The position numbers were made by a program, and so were the translations under genes. A stretch of 12,035 nucleotides of DNA from Candidatus Thorarchaeota archaeon. GTDB lineage: Archaea; Asgardarchaeota; Thorarchaeia; Thorarchaeales; Thorarchaeaceae. Shown here piece by piece: positions 5,342 to 12,035 of this stretch. Numbering within the stretch: position 1 is the first letter of the stretch; each line of letters starts with the position of its first letter. The stretch lies in contig JAEOUL010000266.1 of the NCBI GenBank assembly GCA_016839345.1, positions 1 to 12,035 of the forward strand, given 5' to 3'. The notes under the pieces were generated by a model that had not been told where the DNA came from, ran no database searches, and saw nothing but the letters and a program-made list of their open reading frames with translations.

Positions 5342-6136
5342 ATGCTAGAAATCAGGCATATGAAGGAAGAAGACTGGAACGAGTTCCATAAGATGGACAT
5401 TGAGATCTTCCCTGATGATGTAATGAGAGAGGAGTCCTTTAGAAAATCGGTCGAGGGAAATGGGTGCTTTGCGCTCACTCTTGACAGACAAATCATTGGG
5501 AACCTCATTGTAACTCGTTTTGGAAAAGATATTGGGTATCTTAACCGGATTGGAGTTACCAAGGAACATAGGAGAAAAGGCTTTGGTTCCAAACTTATGG
5601 AGCATGCATTAGACTGGTTTCATGAACAAGGCGGAATTAGTACTGTGCAACTTTTTGCAGACCTAAACGAGGCAGCCCAAGGTCTGTATAGAAAGCATGG
5701 ATTTATGAAAGAGGGAACAACTTGGCATTACTTCGTGCCATATAACTCCGTTAGACCAAACGGGAAGTTCACATGTCAAGAGATTCGGGAAGACGAAATT
5801 GAATTAGTTGGTGGAAAGTTTCCTTCAATCCCTCCTGAACAGATTCGAAGATATTTGGCTTCTGATGAATATCATATACTGACATTGAAAGATAAGAGTG
5901 GAAACATTGAGGGTTTTTGCCGGTTTACACCTTCGTTTCCAGGATGCATGCCGTTTGAAATAACTAGTGTCGAATGTTTCGATGATTTCATAGCAGGATT
6001 GTTGGAGTTCAAGCTTCCTGAGCATGATTATTGTCGTGTGACATTCACAGATTTAATTGAACTCGCAGAGCTCTGTGAGAAGAGAGAATATCATCTACAT
6101 CACCGACTTCACAAGATGTCTCTTCAGCTCAGTTAA
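5342..6136 (+). CDS. Two-domain GNAT N-acetyltransferase
   Basis: The N-terminal domain (about 1-133) is a complete GNAT fold: LEIRHMKEEDW as first strand, LNRIGVTKEHRRKGFGSKLMEHAL with the acetyl-CoA loop RRKGFG (77-82), and AAQGLYRKHGFMKEG at its end. Residues 140-264 look like a second, degenerate GNAT-like domain: it ends in the typical AELCEKREYHLHHRLHKMSLQL strand pair but shows no acetyl-CoA loop. Such tandem proteins often use the second half for substrate binding or structure; the substrate is unknown. The start is uncertain. A GTG at 5312 would add ten residues, but the ATG at 5342 begins where the fold normally begins. GGTGA at 5335-5339 is too close to be an ordinary Shine-Dalgarno for it. 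The gene is divergent from the ArsN2-like gene. Confidence 0.83.
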   Translation: MLEIRHMKEEDWNEFHKMDIEIFPDDVMREESFRKSVEGNGCFALTLDRQIIGNLIVTRFGKDIGYLNRIGVTKEHRRKGFGSKLMEHALDWFHEQGGISTVQLFADLNEAAQGLYRKHGFMKEGTTWHYFVPYNSVRPNGKFTCQEIREDEIELVGGKFPSIPPEQIRRYLASDEYHILTLKDKSGNIEGFCRFTPSFPGCMPFEITSVECFDDFIAGLLEFKLPEHDYCRVTFTDLIELAELCEKREYHLHHRLHKMSLQLS

Positions 6137-6199
6137 TACACATCTAAAAAGACCACTATCCTTTACTTCACTAGACGACTTAATTTCTTGTTTCAGAGC

Positions 6200-6250
6200 A
6201 CTCCTTCTTTGTTAAAAAGAAGGGATAAGGAGCTAGATGGCTCCTCCCAA
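6200..6250. terminator. Convergent terminator region with alternative hairpins
   Basis: CCTTCTTT (6203-6210) pairs with AAAGAAGG (6216-6223) around a GTTAA loop. AGGAGC (6228-6233) pairs with GCTCCT (6240-6245), followed by CCCAATTTT on the plus strand. In addition CTCCTT (6201-6206) can pair with AAGGAG (6227-6232), which would exclude the other two stems. The region lies between the GNAT stop (6136) and the convergent NosD-like stop (6262) and probably ends both transcripts. Confidence 0.5.
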
Positions 6251-6261
6251 TTTTCTAGAGA

Positions 6262-8619
6262 TCAACGTTTCTTAAGTATCACAACGAGGATAATAACCAC
6301 AACTACAGCTCCACCTGCTCCTAATACGAGTAGCATCGTTGTTGGAAAGCCATCATCTGTTGGTGTAGTTACTGTTATTATAACGTCCAGTGAGGCAATG
6401 TGCCCAAAAATATCAGACACTTCTATCCGAATAGTGTATTCACCCACTGGTAAATCAGTGATGCCAGTCAGTACTCCATTAGAATCGATAGCAAAATTAA
6501 CTGTGTCATTAACCTGCCATCCTTCGATACCTGAAGGATCAGTAGCAGTATAATGCTCAGACACCCTATCACCTAGTACGATATTGATATGGCTTGGTCC
6601 ATCAATAGATGGAGGTGTAAGGTCTTCTATTGCGGCAGTCGTGGAGTTACCTGTTGAATGGCCAGATATATGATACACCTCTATTTCGATAGTGTGTAAA
6701 CCATGTGACAATCCATCAGCCAGATACTCGATGTTATTTCCATCCCAATTTTCAACTAATACACTGACACTATCAACAAACACCTCATAGTGAGATGGAT
6801 TTAGAGCTGAAGCTTCCCAGATGATTACATTCCCAGTTTCCAATATCTCGAAATCTATCGGTGCTGGCTTGACAAGGTCCAAGCTCTTGGATGGGTACAG
6901 GTCAGGATATACAGAATGAGTTCCATTTGACACATAATAGACACCTGTTCCGTTATAATCACCCCACCAGTTCCCAACATCTGTAACATTGTTGTACCAC
7001 ATATTATCTTGTATGCTTGATTCTTCTAGTGCATTATTGTCATTCCAACCTATATCATTCCCCCATAGTCTGCAAGAATGAGCAAGATACAGGTGGATAC
7101 CAATCCCATTGTCGAATACAATGTTGTCAGTAATGTTCGAGCCCATCGAATAGACCTCAATTCCTATCGCATCATTGTTGTACACTACATTCTCTGCAAC
7201 TGTGTCGTTTGCACACATTATGATAGCTATTCCATAATCGGGGTGATCGTATACCTCATTACCAATTATCTCATTCCTGTCACCATAGGCATAGATCCCA
7301 AAGTGCGTGTTGTTGAAGATTTCATTACCCTCTATTCGAGAATCCACTACTGAGCCGAAAGAAATAGCATGTCCTTCCCAATCGTTGATAACATTCCATC
7401 CGTTACCGTGGATCTGATTTTCCAGGATAAGAAGCTGCGCTGCATTGTTTGCATATATACCTTCATCAGTATTGTTGAAAATGTCATTGTCAGCAAGCTG
7501 AGCCTTTGCAGAACCCTCCAATGTGATACCAGCAGGGGTGTTATTCCATATCGAATTCTCAGAAATCACCCAGTCGATAGTGGCACCACCAAGATAGATC
7601 CCACAGATTGCATTTGGAACTATATGCCACCAACCGTTGCTATGGATGTCGTTCTGATTTATTGTTCCATTATTCGATGAAACGGCATCGATACCGTGAT
7701 CTGAGTTATCGTAGATATTGTTGTCGAATATATAGGTAAAATCGGACCCTTGAATGAATATACCATTCCTGGCATTATGATAGATCTCATTTCCAACAAT
7801 AGACGCGTAATCTGCATTATGCAAGTAGACTCCGCATAATGGAACAAATGAGTACCAGTTATCGTGAATGTCAGAACCCTCGACTGTGAGATGAGGTGAG
7901 TCTGCAGCATAGATTCCGCTATCTGCGCATCCAGTAATCTCACAGTCAAAAATCGTAACATGGTGTGAGAGCAATACCCTAACACCTGTACCTTGTACTG
8001 AACTCAAGAATTCATTGCTAGTAACAACAGAATTGTTGCAGAGATATAATCTTAGACAGTCAAAGTATATTCCCGTAACAACACAATCCTCGACAATCGC
8101 ACCCTCAGATTCCCAAATATACAGACCATACTCACAGTAGTCTGTAGTGCAGTTTCGAACCTCAAGTGAATCGATGTCCATCAAGACCATCGTATAAGTT
8201 TTCACCACTATTGTTGTGTTGACTATCACAACGTCAGTCGCAGTGTTGATATTAATACCGTCACCATCATGCAACATGACACTGGTCAGATAGCAACCTC
8301 GAATCTCAAAGCTGTAGGTGACATCAGATATTGCGATACATGTTCCAGCTGATGCTATGCTGTACCCCTCTATGATGTAGGGATCTCCTGGTGAACCGTC
8401 ACCAAGCCACCCCTCAGCAAGTGCTGTGTCGTAAAAGTCGGTGTCATTATCGATATCAATTTGACCATGGGTTTCGTATGATAGGGCAGAAACCTTCGTT
8501 GGTGTTGGTGATGTTTCTGCCTTTGCTTCTCCAATGGGTATTGACGTGATGAACCCTGAAAGAAGTAAAGGTGTTACAAATAGAATTAGAATAACTAACG
8601 CGGTTCTTGCGTGCTTCAT
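6262..8619 (-). CDS. NosD-like parallel beta-helix surface protein with signal peptide and C-terminal anchor
   Basis: A signal peptide covers about 1-34 (K2, R5, hydrophobic core 7-27, probable cleavage after AKA at 34). Residues 50-95 hold the typical entry IDIDNDTDFYDTALAEGW and GDPYIIEGY. From about 95 to 545 runs a right-handed parallel beta-helix of roughly 22-25-residue rungs rich in GNEIYHNA- and NNIYDNS-type Asn turns. It is capped by NWWGDYNGTG (N550-D554) as in NosD/PbH1 proteins. Two beta-sandwich Ig/cadherin-like domains follow (about 590-670 and 672-758), then a membrane helix at 762-782 and a KKR tail. The many N-glycosylation sequons fit an S-layer-side location. Such helices bind or cleave polysaccharides or act as adhesins; no catalytic residues can be assigned. 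The name NosD reflects the fold only, as no nitrous oxide reductase genes are nearby. GGAGGAG precedes the ATG. Confidence 0.92.
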   Translation of the reverse strand: MKHARTALVILILFVTPLLLSGFITSIPIGEAKAETSPTPTKVSALSYETHGQIDIDNDTDFYDTALAEGWLGDGSPGDPYIIEGYSIASAGTCIAISDVTYSFEIRGCYLTSVMLHDGDGININTATDVVIVNTTIVVKTYTMVLMDIDSLEVRNCTTDYCEYGLYIWESEGAIVEDCVVTGIYFDCLRLYLCNNSVVTSNEFLSSVQGTGVRVLLSHHVTIFDCEITGCADSGIYAADSPHLTVEGSDIHDNWYSFVPLCGVYLHNADYASIVGNEIYHNARNGIFIQGSDFTYIFDNNIYDNSDHGIDAVSSNNGTINQNDIHSNGWWHIVPNAICGIYLGGATIDWVISENSIWNNTPAGITLEGSAKAQLADNDIFNNTDEGIYANNAAQLLILENQIHGNGWNVINDWEGHAISFGSVVDSRIEGNEIFNNTHFGIYAYGDRNEIIGNEVYDHPDYGIAIIMCANDTVAENVVYNNDAIGIEVYSMGSNITDNIVFDNGIGIHLYLAHSCRLWGNDIGWNDNNALEESSIQDNMWYNNVTDVGNWWGDYNGTGVYYVSNGTHSVYPDLYPSKSLDLVKPAPIDFEILETGNVIIWEASALNPSHYEVFVDSVSVLVENWDGNNIEYLADGLSHGLHTIEIEVYHISGHSTGNSTTAAIEDLTPPSIDGPSHINIVLGDRVSEHYTATDPSGIEGWQVNDTVNFAIDSNGVLTGITDLPVGEYTIRIEVSDIFGHIASLDVIITVTTPTDDGFPTTMLLVLGAGGAVVVVIILVVILKKR

Positions 8620-8624
8620 TCTTT

Positions 8625-8631
8625 CTCCTCC
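8625..8631 (-). promoter_or_regulatory. Shine-Dalgarno of the NosD-like gene
   Basis: The minus strand reads GGAGGAG, ending 5 bases before the ATG at 8619 (7 bases from the GGAGG core). It is a strong site that confirms the start ahead of the signal peptide. Confidence 0.7.
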
Positions 8632-8683
8632 TAGACTCGTGAATAACTTAGAAATGATGTACTCATTCCCTGATATTACTTCT

Positions 8684-8700
8684 GGAAAATTATTTACAAT
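8684..8700 (+). promoter_or_regulatory. BRE/TATA candidate for the DUF362 gene
   Basis: GGAAAATTATTTACAAT reads as a BRE-like GGAAAA followed by an A/T box. A start site about 25 bases downstream, near 8718, leaves a leader of about 43 bases to the ATG at 8761, or a near-leaderless start at the ATG at 8716. The same A/T block reads ATTGTAAATAATTTTCC on the other strand and could also drive the divergent NosD-like gene. Confidence 0.4.
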
Positions 8701-8750
8701 TGCAAAGTGTCAAATATGAGTCCAAGCTTTGACAGGCGTCCCAATGGATT

Positions 8751-8756
8751 GGTGAT
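8751..8756 (+). promoter_or_regulatory. GGTGAT Shine-Dalgarno that sets the DUF362 start at 8761
   Basis: GGTGAT is complementary to the AUCACC part of the 16S rRNA tail and lies 4 bases before the ATG at 8761. It favours this start over the GTG at 8707 or the ATG at 8716. Confidence 0.5.
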
Positions 8757-8760
8757 ACTA

Positions 8761-9645
8761 ATGACAAAAGTTGCTGTAATTTCCACAAATGACAGAGTCT
8801 ATGGAGTGAACAAGTCATTCGAACTCTTGGGAATCAATCCAGTCAAGGGAAAGAAGGTTGTCCTCAAACCCAACTTCAACACAGCAGATCCTCCACCTGC
8901 TTCAACGCACATGGATACGTTCAGACAGATACTGGTGAAGATTCAGGAATTGGGTGCTAAGTCAATCGCCGTTGCAGAGAGGTGTGGACCAGCAAACACT
9001 GAGGAGGTTATCAAAGTGAAGGGTCTTTACGGATTGGTTGACGAGTTCGATTTTGATGTTGTGAATCTCTCGACAGTCCCTGAAGATGAATGGGTGATGA
9101 AGAATCCTGAGGGAAATCACTGGAAGAATGGATTTCTCTTTGCGAAGATCTATGATGAAGCAGAATGCGTGGTTGAAACCTGTTGTTTGAAGACTCATCA
9201 ATATGGGGGTCACTTCACACTCTCACTCAAGAACGCCACAGCGCTTGTTCCGCGAGAAGGTTATTCATACATGAATGAGCTACATAGTTCACCCCATCAG
9301 AGGAAGATGATTGCTGAGATCAACGCTGCATACAAATGGGATCTAGTCATAATGGATGGAGTTGTTGCTTTCGTTGATGGAGGTCCTATGGAAGGGACAC
9401 GAAGAGAAGCCAATGTGTTTGTAGCGGGAAATGACAAAGTAGCAATTGATGCTATTGGTGTTGCTTTATTGCGGATACTAGGAACTACTCCTAGTGTTTC
9501 AAAAGGTCCAATCTTTGAACAGGAGCAAATCGCACGAGCCGTAGAGCTAGGAATCGGTATCTCTTCATTTCATGAGATTGAGTTCCTCACAGATTCATCA
9601 GAAAGTGAGATATTGGTTGAGAAGATAAAGGTTGAATTTGATTAG
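8761..9645 (+). CDS. DUF362 family protein without a ferredoxin domain
   Basis: From the ATG at 8761 the product is 294 residues and begins TKVAVISTND, as DUF362 proteins usually do. Recognisable family segments are KKVVLKPNFN (31-40), CCLKTHQYGGHFTLSLKNATALVP (141-164) with LKTH and LSLKN, ELHSSPHQ (173-180) and the LVIMDGVVAFVDGGPMEG stretch (195-212). The family's biochemical role is unsettled; many members carry a C-terminal pair of 4Fe-4S motifs, which this one lacks, as it ends shortly after IGISSFHEIEFL. Four cysteines (75, 136, 141, 142) are present, with none in a CxxCxxC pattern. It is cytosolic by the absence of signal or membrane segments. The frame stays open up to a GTG at 8707, but those 18 extra residues look unlike the domain. 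Its stop overlaps the convergent dehydratase stop. Confidence 0.87.
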   Translation: MTKVAVISTNDRVYGVNKSFELLGINPVKGKKVVLKPNFNTADPPPASTHMDTFRQILVKIQELGAKSIAVAERCGPANTEEVIKVKGLYGLVDEFDFDVVNLSTVPEDEWVMKNPEGNHWKNGFLFAKIYDEAECVVETCCLKTHQYGGHFTLSLKNATALVPREGYSYMNELHSSPHQRKMIAEINAAYKWDLVIMDGVVAFVDGGPMEGTRREANVFVAGNDKVAIDAIGVALLRILGTTPSVSKGPIFEQEQIARAVELGIGISSFHEIEFLTDSSESEILVEKIKVEFD

Positions 9646-11117
9646 ATCTCTTTATCGGAGCCGACTCTTGCCAAGGATTTTGCGAGCTTCTTCTTCTCCT
9701 CCAAATTACTCAATCGGTTTATCATAATTCTTTGCGCTTGAGGAGACCCTGCACCATGCATTGATTCCGCAAGGTAACCGACAGCTGCTCTTCCCAAGGT
9801 CAGATTCTCAATCAGTCTCAACATCTTAACGCGGTCTACTGTGTCGACTCCCTCTGCTCCAACCAGATATTTTTCTACAATCTGGCGTGTTTCCGGATTA
9901 CTCAGTTCTCGTGCGCTCGGACATGTCACAAAGAGACCCCCTGCGATGTCCTGCAAAAGTCTAGAAAGCTCATACGGAAATCTAGTCACATTCTGCTTAC
10001 ACACATTTGCTAAAAGAAGATCAACTAGGTAATTTCCAGCTGGAGTCTTATGACCAGCTGCTGAGCAAGCTATTCCACATGAATACAGGGTTTCATTCAG
10101 ATGAACCATCTCGGTGATTTTGTCGCGAATGTGAGACGCTTTCTCAACACCATTGTATTCTGCAATGGATGCGGCAGCACCTACAAGCACATCACCTACT
10201 CCGACCTTGCATCCACCGTAGCTCTGTCTATGATATGCAGCAAAGGATTCAACAAGGCGTCCACAGAACTCGCTCTCTCCATTCATAAAGATCCGCTCAT
10301 TTGGAACGAAGACATCATCAAAGACAACCAAACATTCTTGACCACCATACAGTGGATTACCACAGTCCACATCACCCTCTGCAGTTTCATCAAGACGACG
10401 TAAGTCGCTTGATTGCCGTCCATAGTAGTATGTGATACCCTCTGTATCTGCAGGAACAGCACAGCAGATTGCATAATCCTTGTCTTCATTTCTCATCGCT
10501 AGTGTTGGCATGATGAGATGCTCGTGGGAGTTGACAGCTCCGGTCTGGTGAGCCTTTGCCCCGCGAATCACCACTCCATCATCTCTTCTCTCTGCTACGT
10601 GGACATAGACATCTGGATCCTTCTGCTCTGAAGGTCGTTTGCTACGGTCTCCCTTTGGATCAGTCATACAGCCATCAATTACCCAATCTTCAGCCTCTGC
10701 TTTTTTGATATAGGCAATGAATCTCTGATGGTAGTCTGTCTGAAACTTCTGGTCAATCTCATATGTCGTGAGATAGACAGCATTGAGGGCATCCATTCCT
10801 ACGCATCTTTGGAAACAAGTACCCGATAGCTGTCCCAATAAGCGTTGCATCTTGACCTTATCTTGAAGGTCATCTGTACTATTGTGTAGATGACAAAAAC
10901 GATTGATCTTGTTCCCTGTTATAACAGACTTTGCAGTCATCAGATCAGAATATTCAGATTTGTGAGCCAAGTCATAAGTCAAAGCCACCGAGTTAATTGA
11001 AGCTCTGATTATCGGATGCTCGATTGGATCCTCAACCTTTTCACCAAGCAAGTAGATTGTTAGTGGGCCGCGTTTTCTCAGACTTTCAATATATTCTTCA
11101 CCAGTCTTCAGAACCAT
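9642..11117 (-). CDS. abfD: 4-hydroxybutyryl-CoA dehydratase / vinylacetyl-CoA isomerase family protein
   Basis: This HpaB-like flavoprotein family uses FAD and a [4Fe-4S] cluster to convert 4-hydroxybutyryl-CoA to crotonyl-CoA, as in 4-aminobutyrate fermentation and archaeal 4-hydroxybutyrate CO2-fixation cycles. Numbered from a GTG at 11168 (17 residues longer), the cluster ligands known from Clostridium AbfD (C99, C103, H292, C299) correspond to C118 and C122 in TCFQRCVGMDA and to H313 and C320 in HRQSYGGCK. The nearby Y317 and K321 match AbfD Tyr296 and Lys300. HGAGSPQAQRIM near the C-terminus is also typical. The GTG at 11168 follows an in-frame TAA and lacks a Shine-Dalgarno; the ATG at 11117 gives 491 residues, close to AbfD (490), starts at MVLKTGEEYIESLRK as the family does, and has AAGGA 10 bases upstream. 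It lies 32-83 bases behind the alpha/beta hydrolase gene, probably in one operon. Confidence 0.9.
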   Translation of the reverse strand: MVLKTGEEYIESLRKRGPLTIYLLGEKVEDPIEHPIIRASINSVALTYDLAHKSEYSDLMTAKSVITGNKINRFCHLHNSTDDLQDKVKMQRLLGQLSGTCFQRCVGMDALNAVYLTTYEIDQKFQTDYHQRFIAYIKKAEAEDWVIDGCMTDPKGDRSKRPSEQKDPDVYVHVAERRDDGVVIRGAKAHQTGAVNSHEHLIMPTLAMRNEDKDYAICCAVPADTEGITYYYGRQSSDLRRLDETAEGDVDCGNPLYGGQECLVVFDDVFVPNERIFMNGESEFCGRLVESFAAYHRQSYGGCKVGVGDVLVGAAASIAEYNGVEKASHIRDKITEMVHLNETLYSCGIACSAAGHKTPAGNYLVDLLLANVCKQNVTRFPYELSRLLQDIAGGLFVTCPSARELSNPETRQIVEKYLVGAEGVDTVDRVKMLRLIENLTLGRAAVGYLAESMHGAGSPQAQRIMINRLSNLEEKKKLAKSLARVGSDKEI

Positions 11118-11200
11118 TTCTATCAAATCCTTTGCAGAGGCGGATTCTATCTGAGAATCCTTAATCACTTAAGAGCTACGCTAACTCAAAATTAGTTGCT

Positions 11201-12034
11201 CTAGTCAAAGTGCTCATCAAGCCATCTTCCAAGTGGGTCCCAACTTCCTGGTGGAAATTCCGAGTGTTTTCCACCTACAGCAACATGAAACATCTTGTTT
11301 GTAGATGGTAACTCATCAAATAGCGCACGACAGTCTTCAACTGAGAAGATTTCATCATTGTCTCCAACTCCAACAAAAACAGGCATATCACCAAGATTTG
11401 GATATGTGAAGTCTCGAAGGCGAGTAATCTTCATGAATCGGAACGTGTAGTAGAAATTGAAGAGAGGGTTGTCAAGTCCAATCATTCCTTCACGATAGTA
11501 GTGTATCACTGGTTTACTCGGTCTGAGAATTGAGCTAAGAAGTATCTTCAATTTTTGACCGGCAGATATTGATGGGTATACATCAGGTCTTGTTGCTCGA
11601 GCTCCGCTCAAGAGAATAACACCGTCTATGTTCTCAAGGCAATTGTTGAGTGCAAACGAACTTGAAAGGACTCCAAGACTATGACCTAGAAGTACGACTT
11701 TTGGATGAAGCTGTTTTACAAACTGTATAGATTCACATAGGTCTTTGATGAATCTCTCCTGACTGGGATAGTCACCTCTGTTTCCGTCAGATAGACCATG
11801 CCCTCTCAGATCAAGACCCAAAACATTGAATCCTAGTTCAGTAAAGGGTCTCGTGATCAAGCCATAAGGTCCGCTATAAGCAGTGATTCCATGGAACAAT
11901 AGAATAGCTGTTTCTTTAGGTTCCACTCTTGCAGATTCCCACTTTCTCAAGAAGAGAATTTTGTTGTCAGAAGTCGTGAGCAAGTGGTGGGGACCTTCGA
12001 ATTCGTTTCGTAGTGATGGAATATCAAGAGTCAT
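11201..12034 (-). CDS. Alpha/beta hydrolase, monoacylglycerol lipase type (Hydrolase_4)
   Basis: This is a serine hydrolase that probably cleaves a lipid or thio/carboxyl ester; its substrate is unknown. The elements of the fold are in order: oxyanion region LLFHGITAYSGPY (45-57), LGLDLRGHGLSDG (72-84) as in monoacylglycerol lipases, nucleophile elbow GHSLG with S119, acid D227 in GVGDNDEIF, and H257 in GGKHSEF. Between 145 and 212 lies a helical cap. The length of 277 residues is usual. No signal peptide is present, so it is cytosolic. The ATG lies one base from the window edge; the N-terminus looks natural (MTLDIPSLRNEFEGPHHLL), so the gene is probably complete, but a start further upstream cannot be excluded. 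It is followed after a short gap by the 4-hydroxybutyryl-CoA dehydratase gene on the same strand. Confidence 0.88.
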   Translation of the reverse strand: MTLDIPSLRNEFEGPHHLLTTSDNKILFLRKWESARVEPKETAILLFHGITAYSGPYGLITRPFTELGFNVLGLDLRGHGLSDGNRGDYPSQERFIKDLCESIQFVKQLHPKVVLLGHSLGVLSSSFALNNCLENIDGVILLSGARATRPDVYPSISAGQKLKILLSSILRPSKPVIHYYREGMIGLDNPLFNFYYTFRFMKITRLRDFTYPNLGDMPVFVGVGDNDEIFSVEDCRALFDELPSTNKMFHVAVGGKHSEFPPGSWDPLGRWLDEHFD

Positions 12035-12035
12035 A

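Noticed and set aside
7078..7680. Plus-strand frames opposite the beta-helix gene
   Set aside because: They are antisense shadows of the repetitive NosD-like coding sequence, with no start signals or recognisable domains.
6262..8619. True nitrous oxide reductase accessory NosD
   Set aside because: Only the fold is shared; no nosZ, nosF or nosY genes are nearby, and the added Ig-like domains and membrane anchor indicate a surface protein.

Overview
The window looks like a chromosomal piece of an archaeon, most likely an Asgard lineage such as Thorarchaeia. This is inferred from the gene types, not proven. The signs are: TATA-like boxes with purine-rich BRE-like flanks about 25 bases upstream of inferred starts; a probably leaderless gene; Shine-Dalgarno sequences of both the GGAGG and GGTGA types; cell-surface proteins that end in one transmembrane helix plus a short basic tail (RRR or KKR); a NosD-type beta-helix surface protein; a long 40-residue-period TPR protein; and a 4-hydroxybutyryl-CoA dehydratase homologue. 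No rRNA, tRNA, transposase or CRISPR array was seen.

Layout. Positions 1-504 (+) hold the end of a surface-anchored LamG-like protein, closed by a hairpin at 521-540. Three minus-strand genes follow, read from right to left: an FKBP12-type prolyl isomerase (2070-1741), an ArsR-type winged-helix regulator (1581-1012, TTG start) and a small basic 70-residue protein (766-554). Five 19-bp direct repeats and a perfect inverted repeat lie between the FKBP gene and the regulator, just upstream of the regulator's TATA box. Positions 2188-4740 (+) encode an 850-residue fusion of a TPR array and a nitrilase-type amidohydrolase with an intact Glu-Lys-Cys triad. It converges on an ArsN2-like acetyltransferase (5201-4746, -). 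That gene is divergent from a two-domain GNAT protein (5342-6136, +) across an intergenic region rich in palindromes. A convergent hairpin region (6200-6250) separates the GNAT gene from a 785-residue NosD-like surface protein (8619-6262, -). A DUF362 protein (8761-9645, +) is divergent from the surface protein, and its stop codon overlaps that of the 4-hydroxybutyryl-CoA dehydratase homologue (- strand, ending at 9642). The dehydratase follows a monoacylglycerol-lipase-type alpha/beta hydrolase (12034-11201, -), and the two probably form an operon.

The genes do not form one obvious pathway. The most distinctive items are the TPR-nitrilase fusion, the operator-like repeat array next to the regulator, and the minimal FKBP12-like isomerase. 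Several starts were moved from the longest open frame on the basis of Shine-Dalgarno or TATA positions: 766, 5201 and 8761 with good support, 5342 and 11117 with less.
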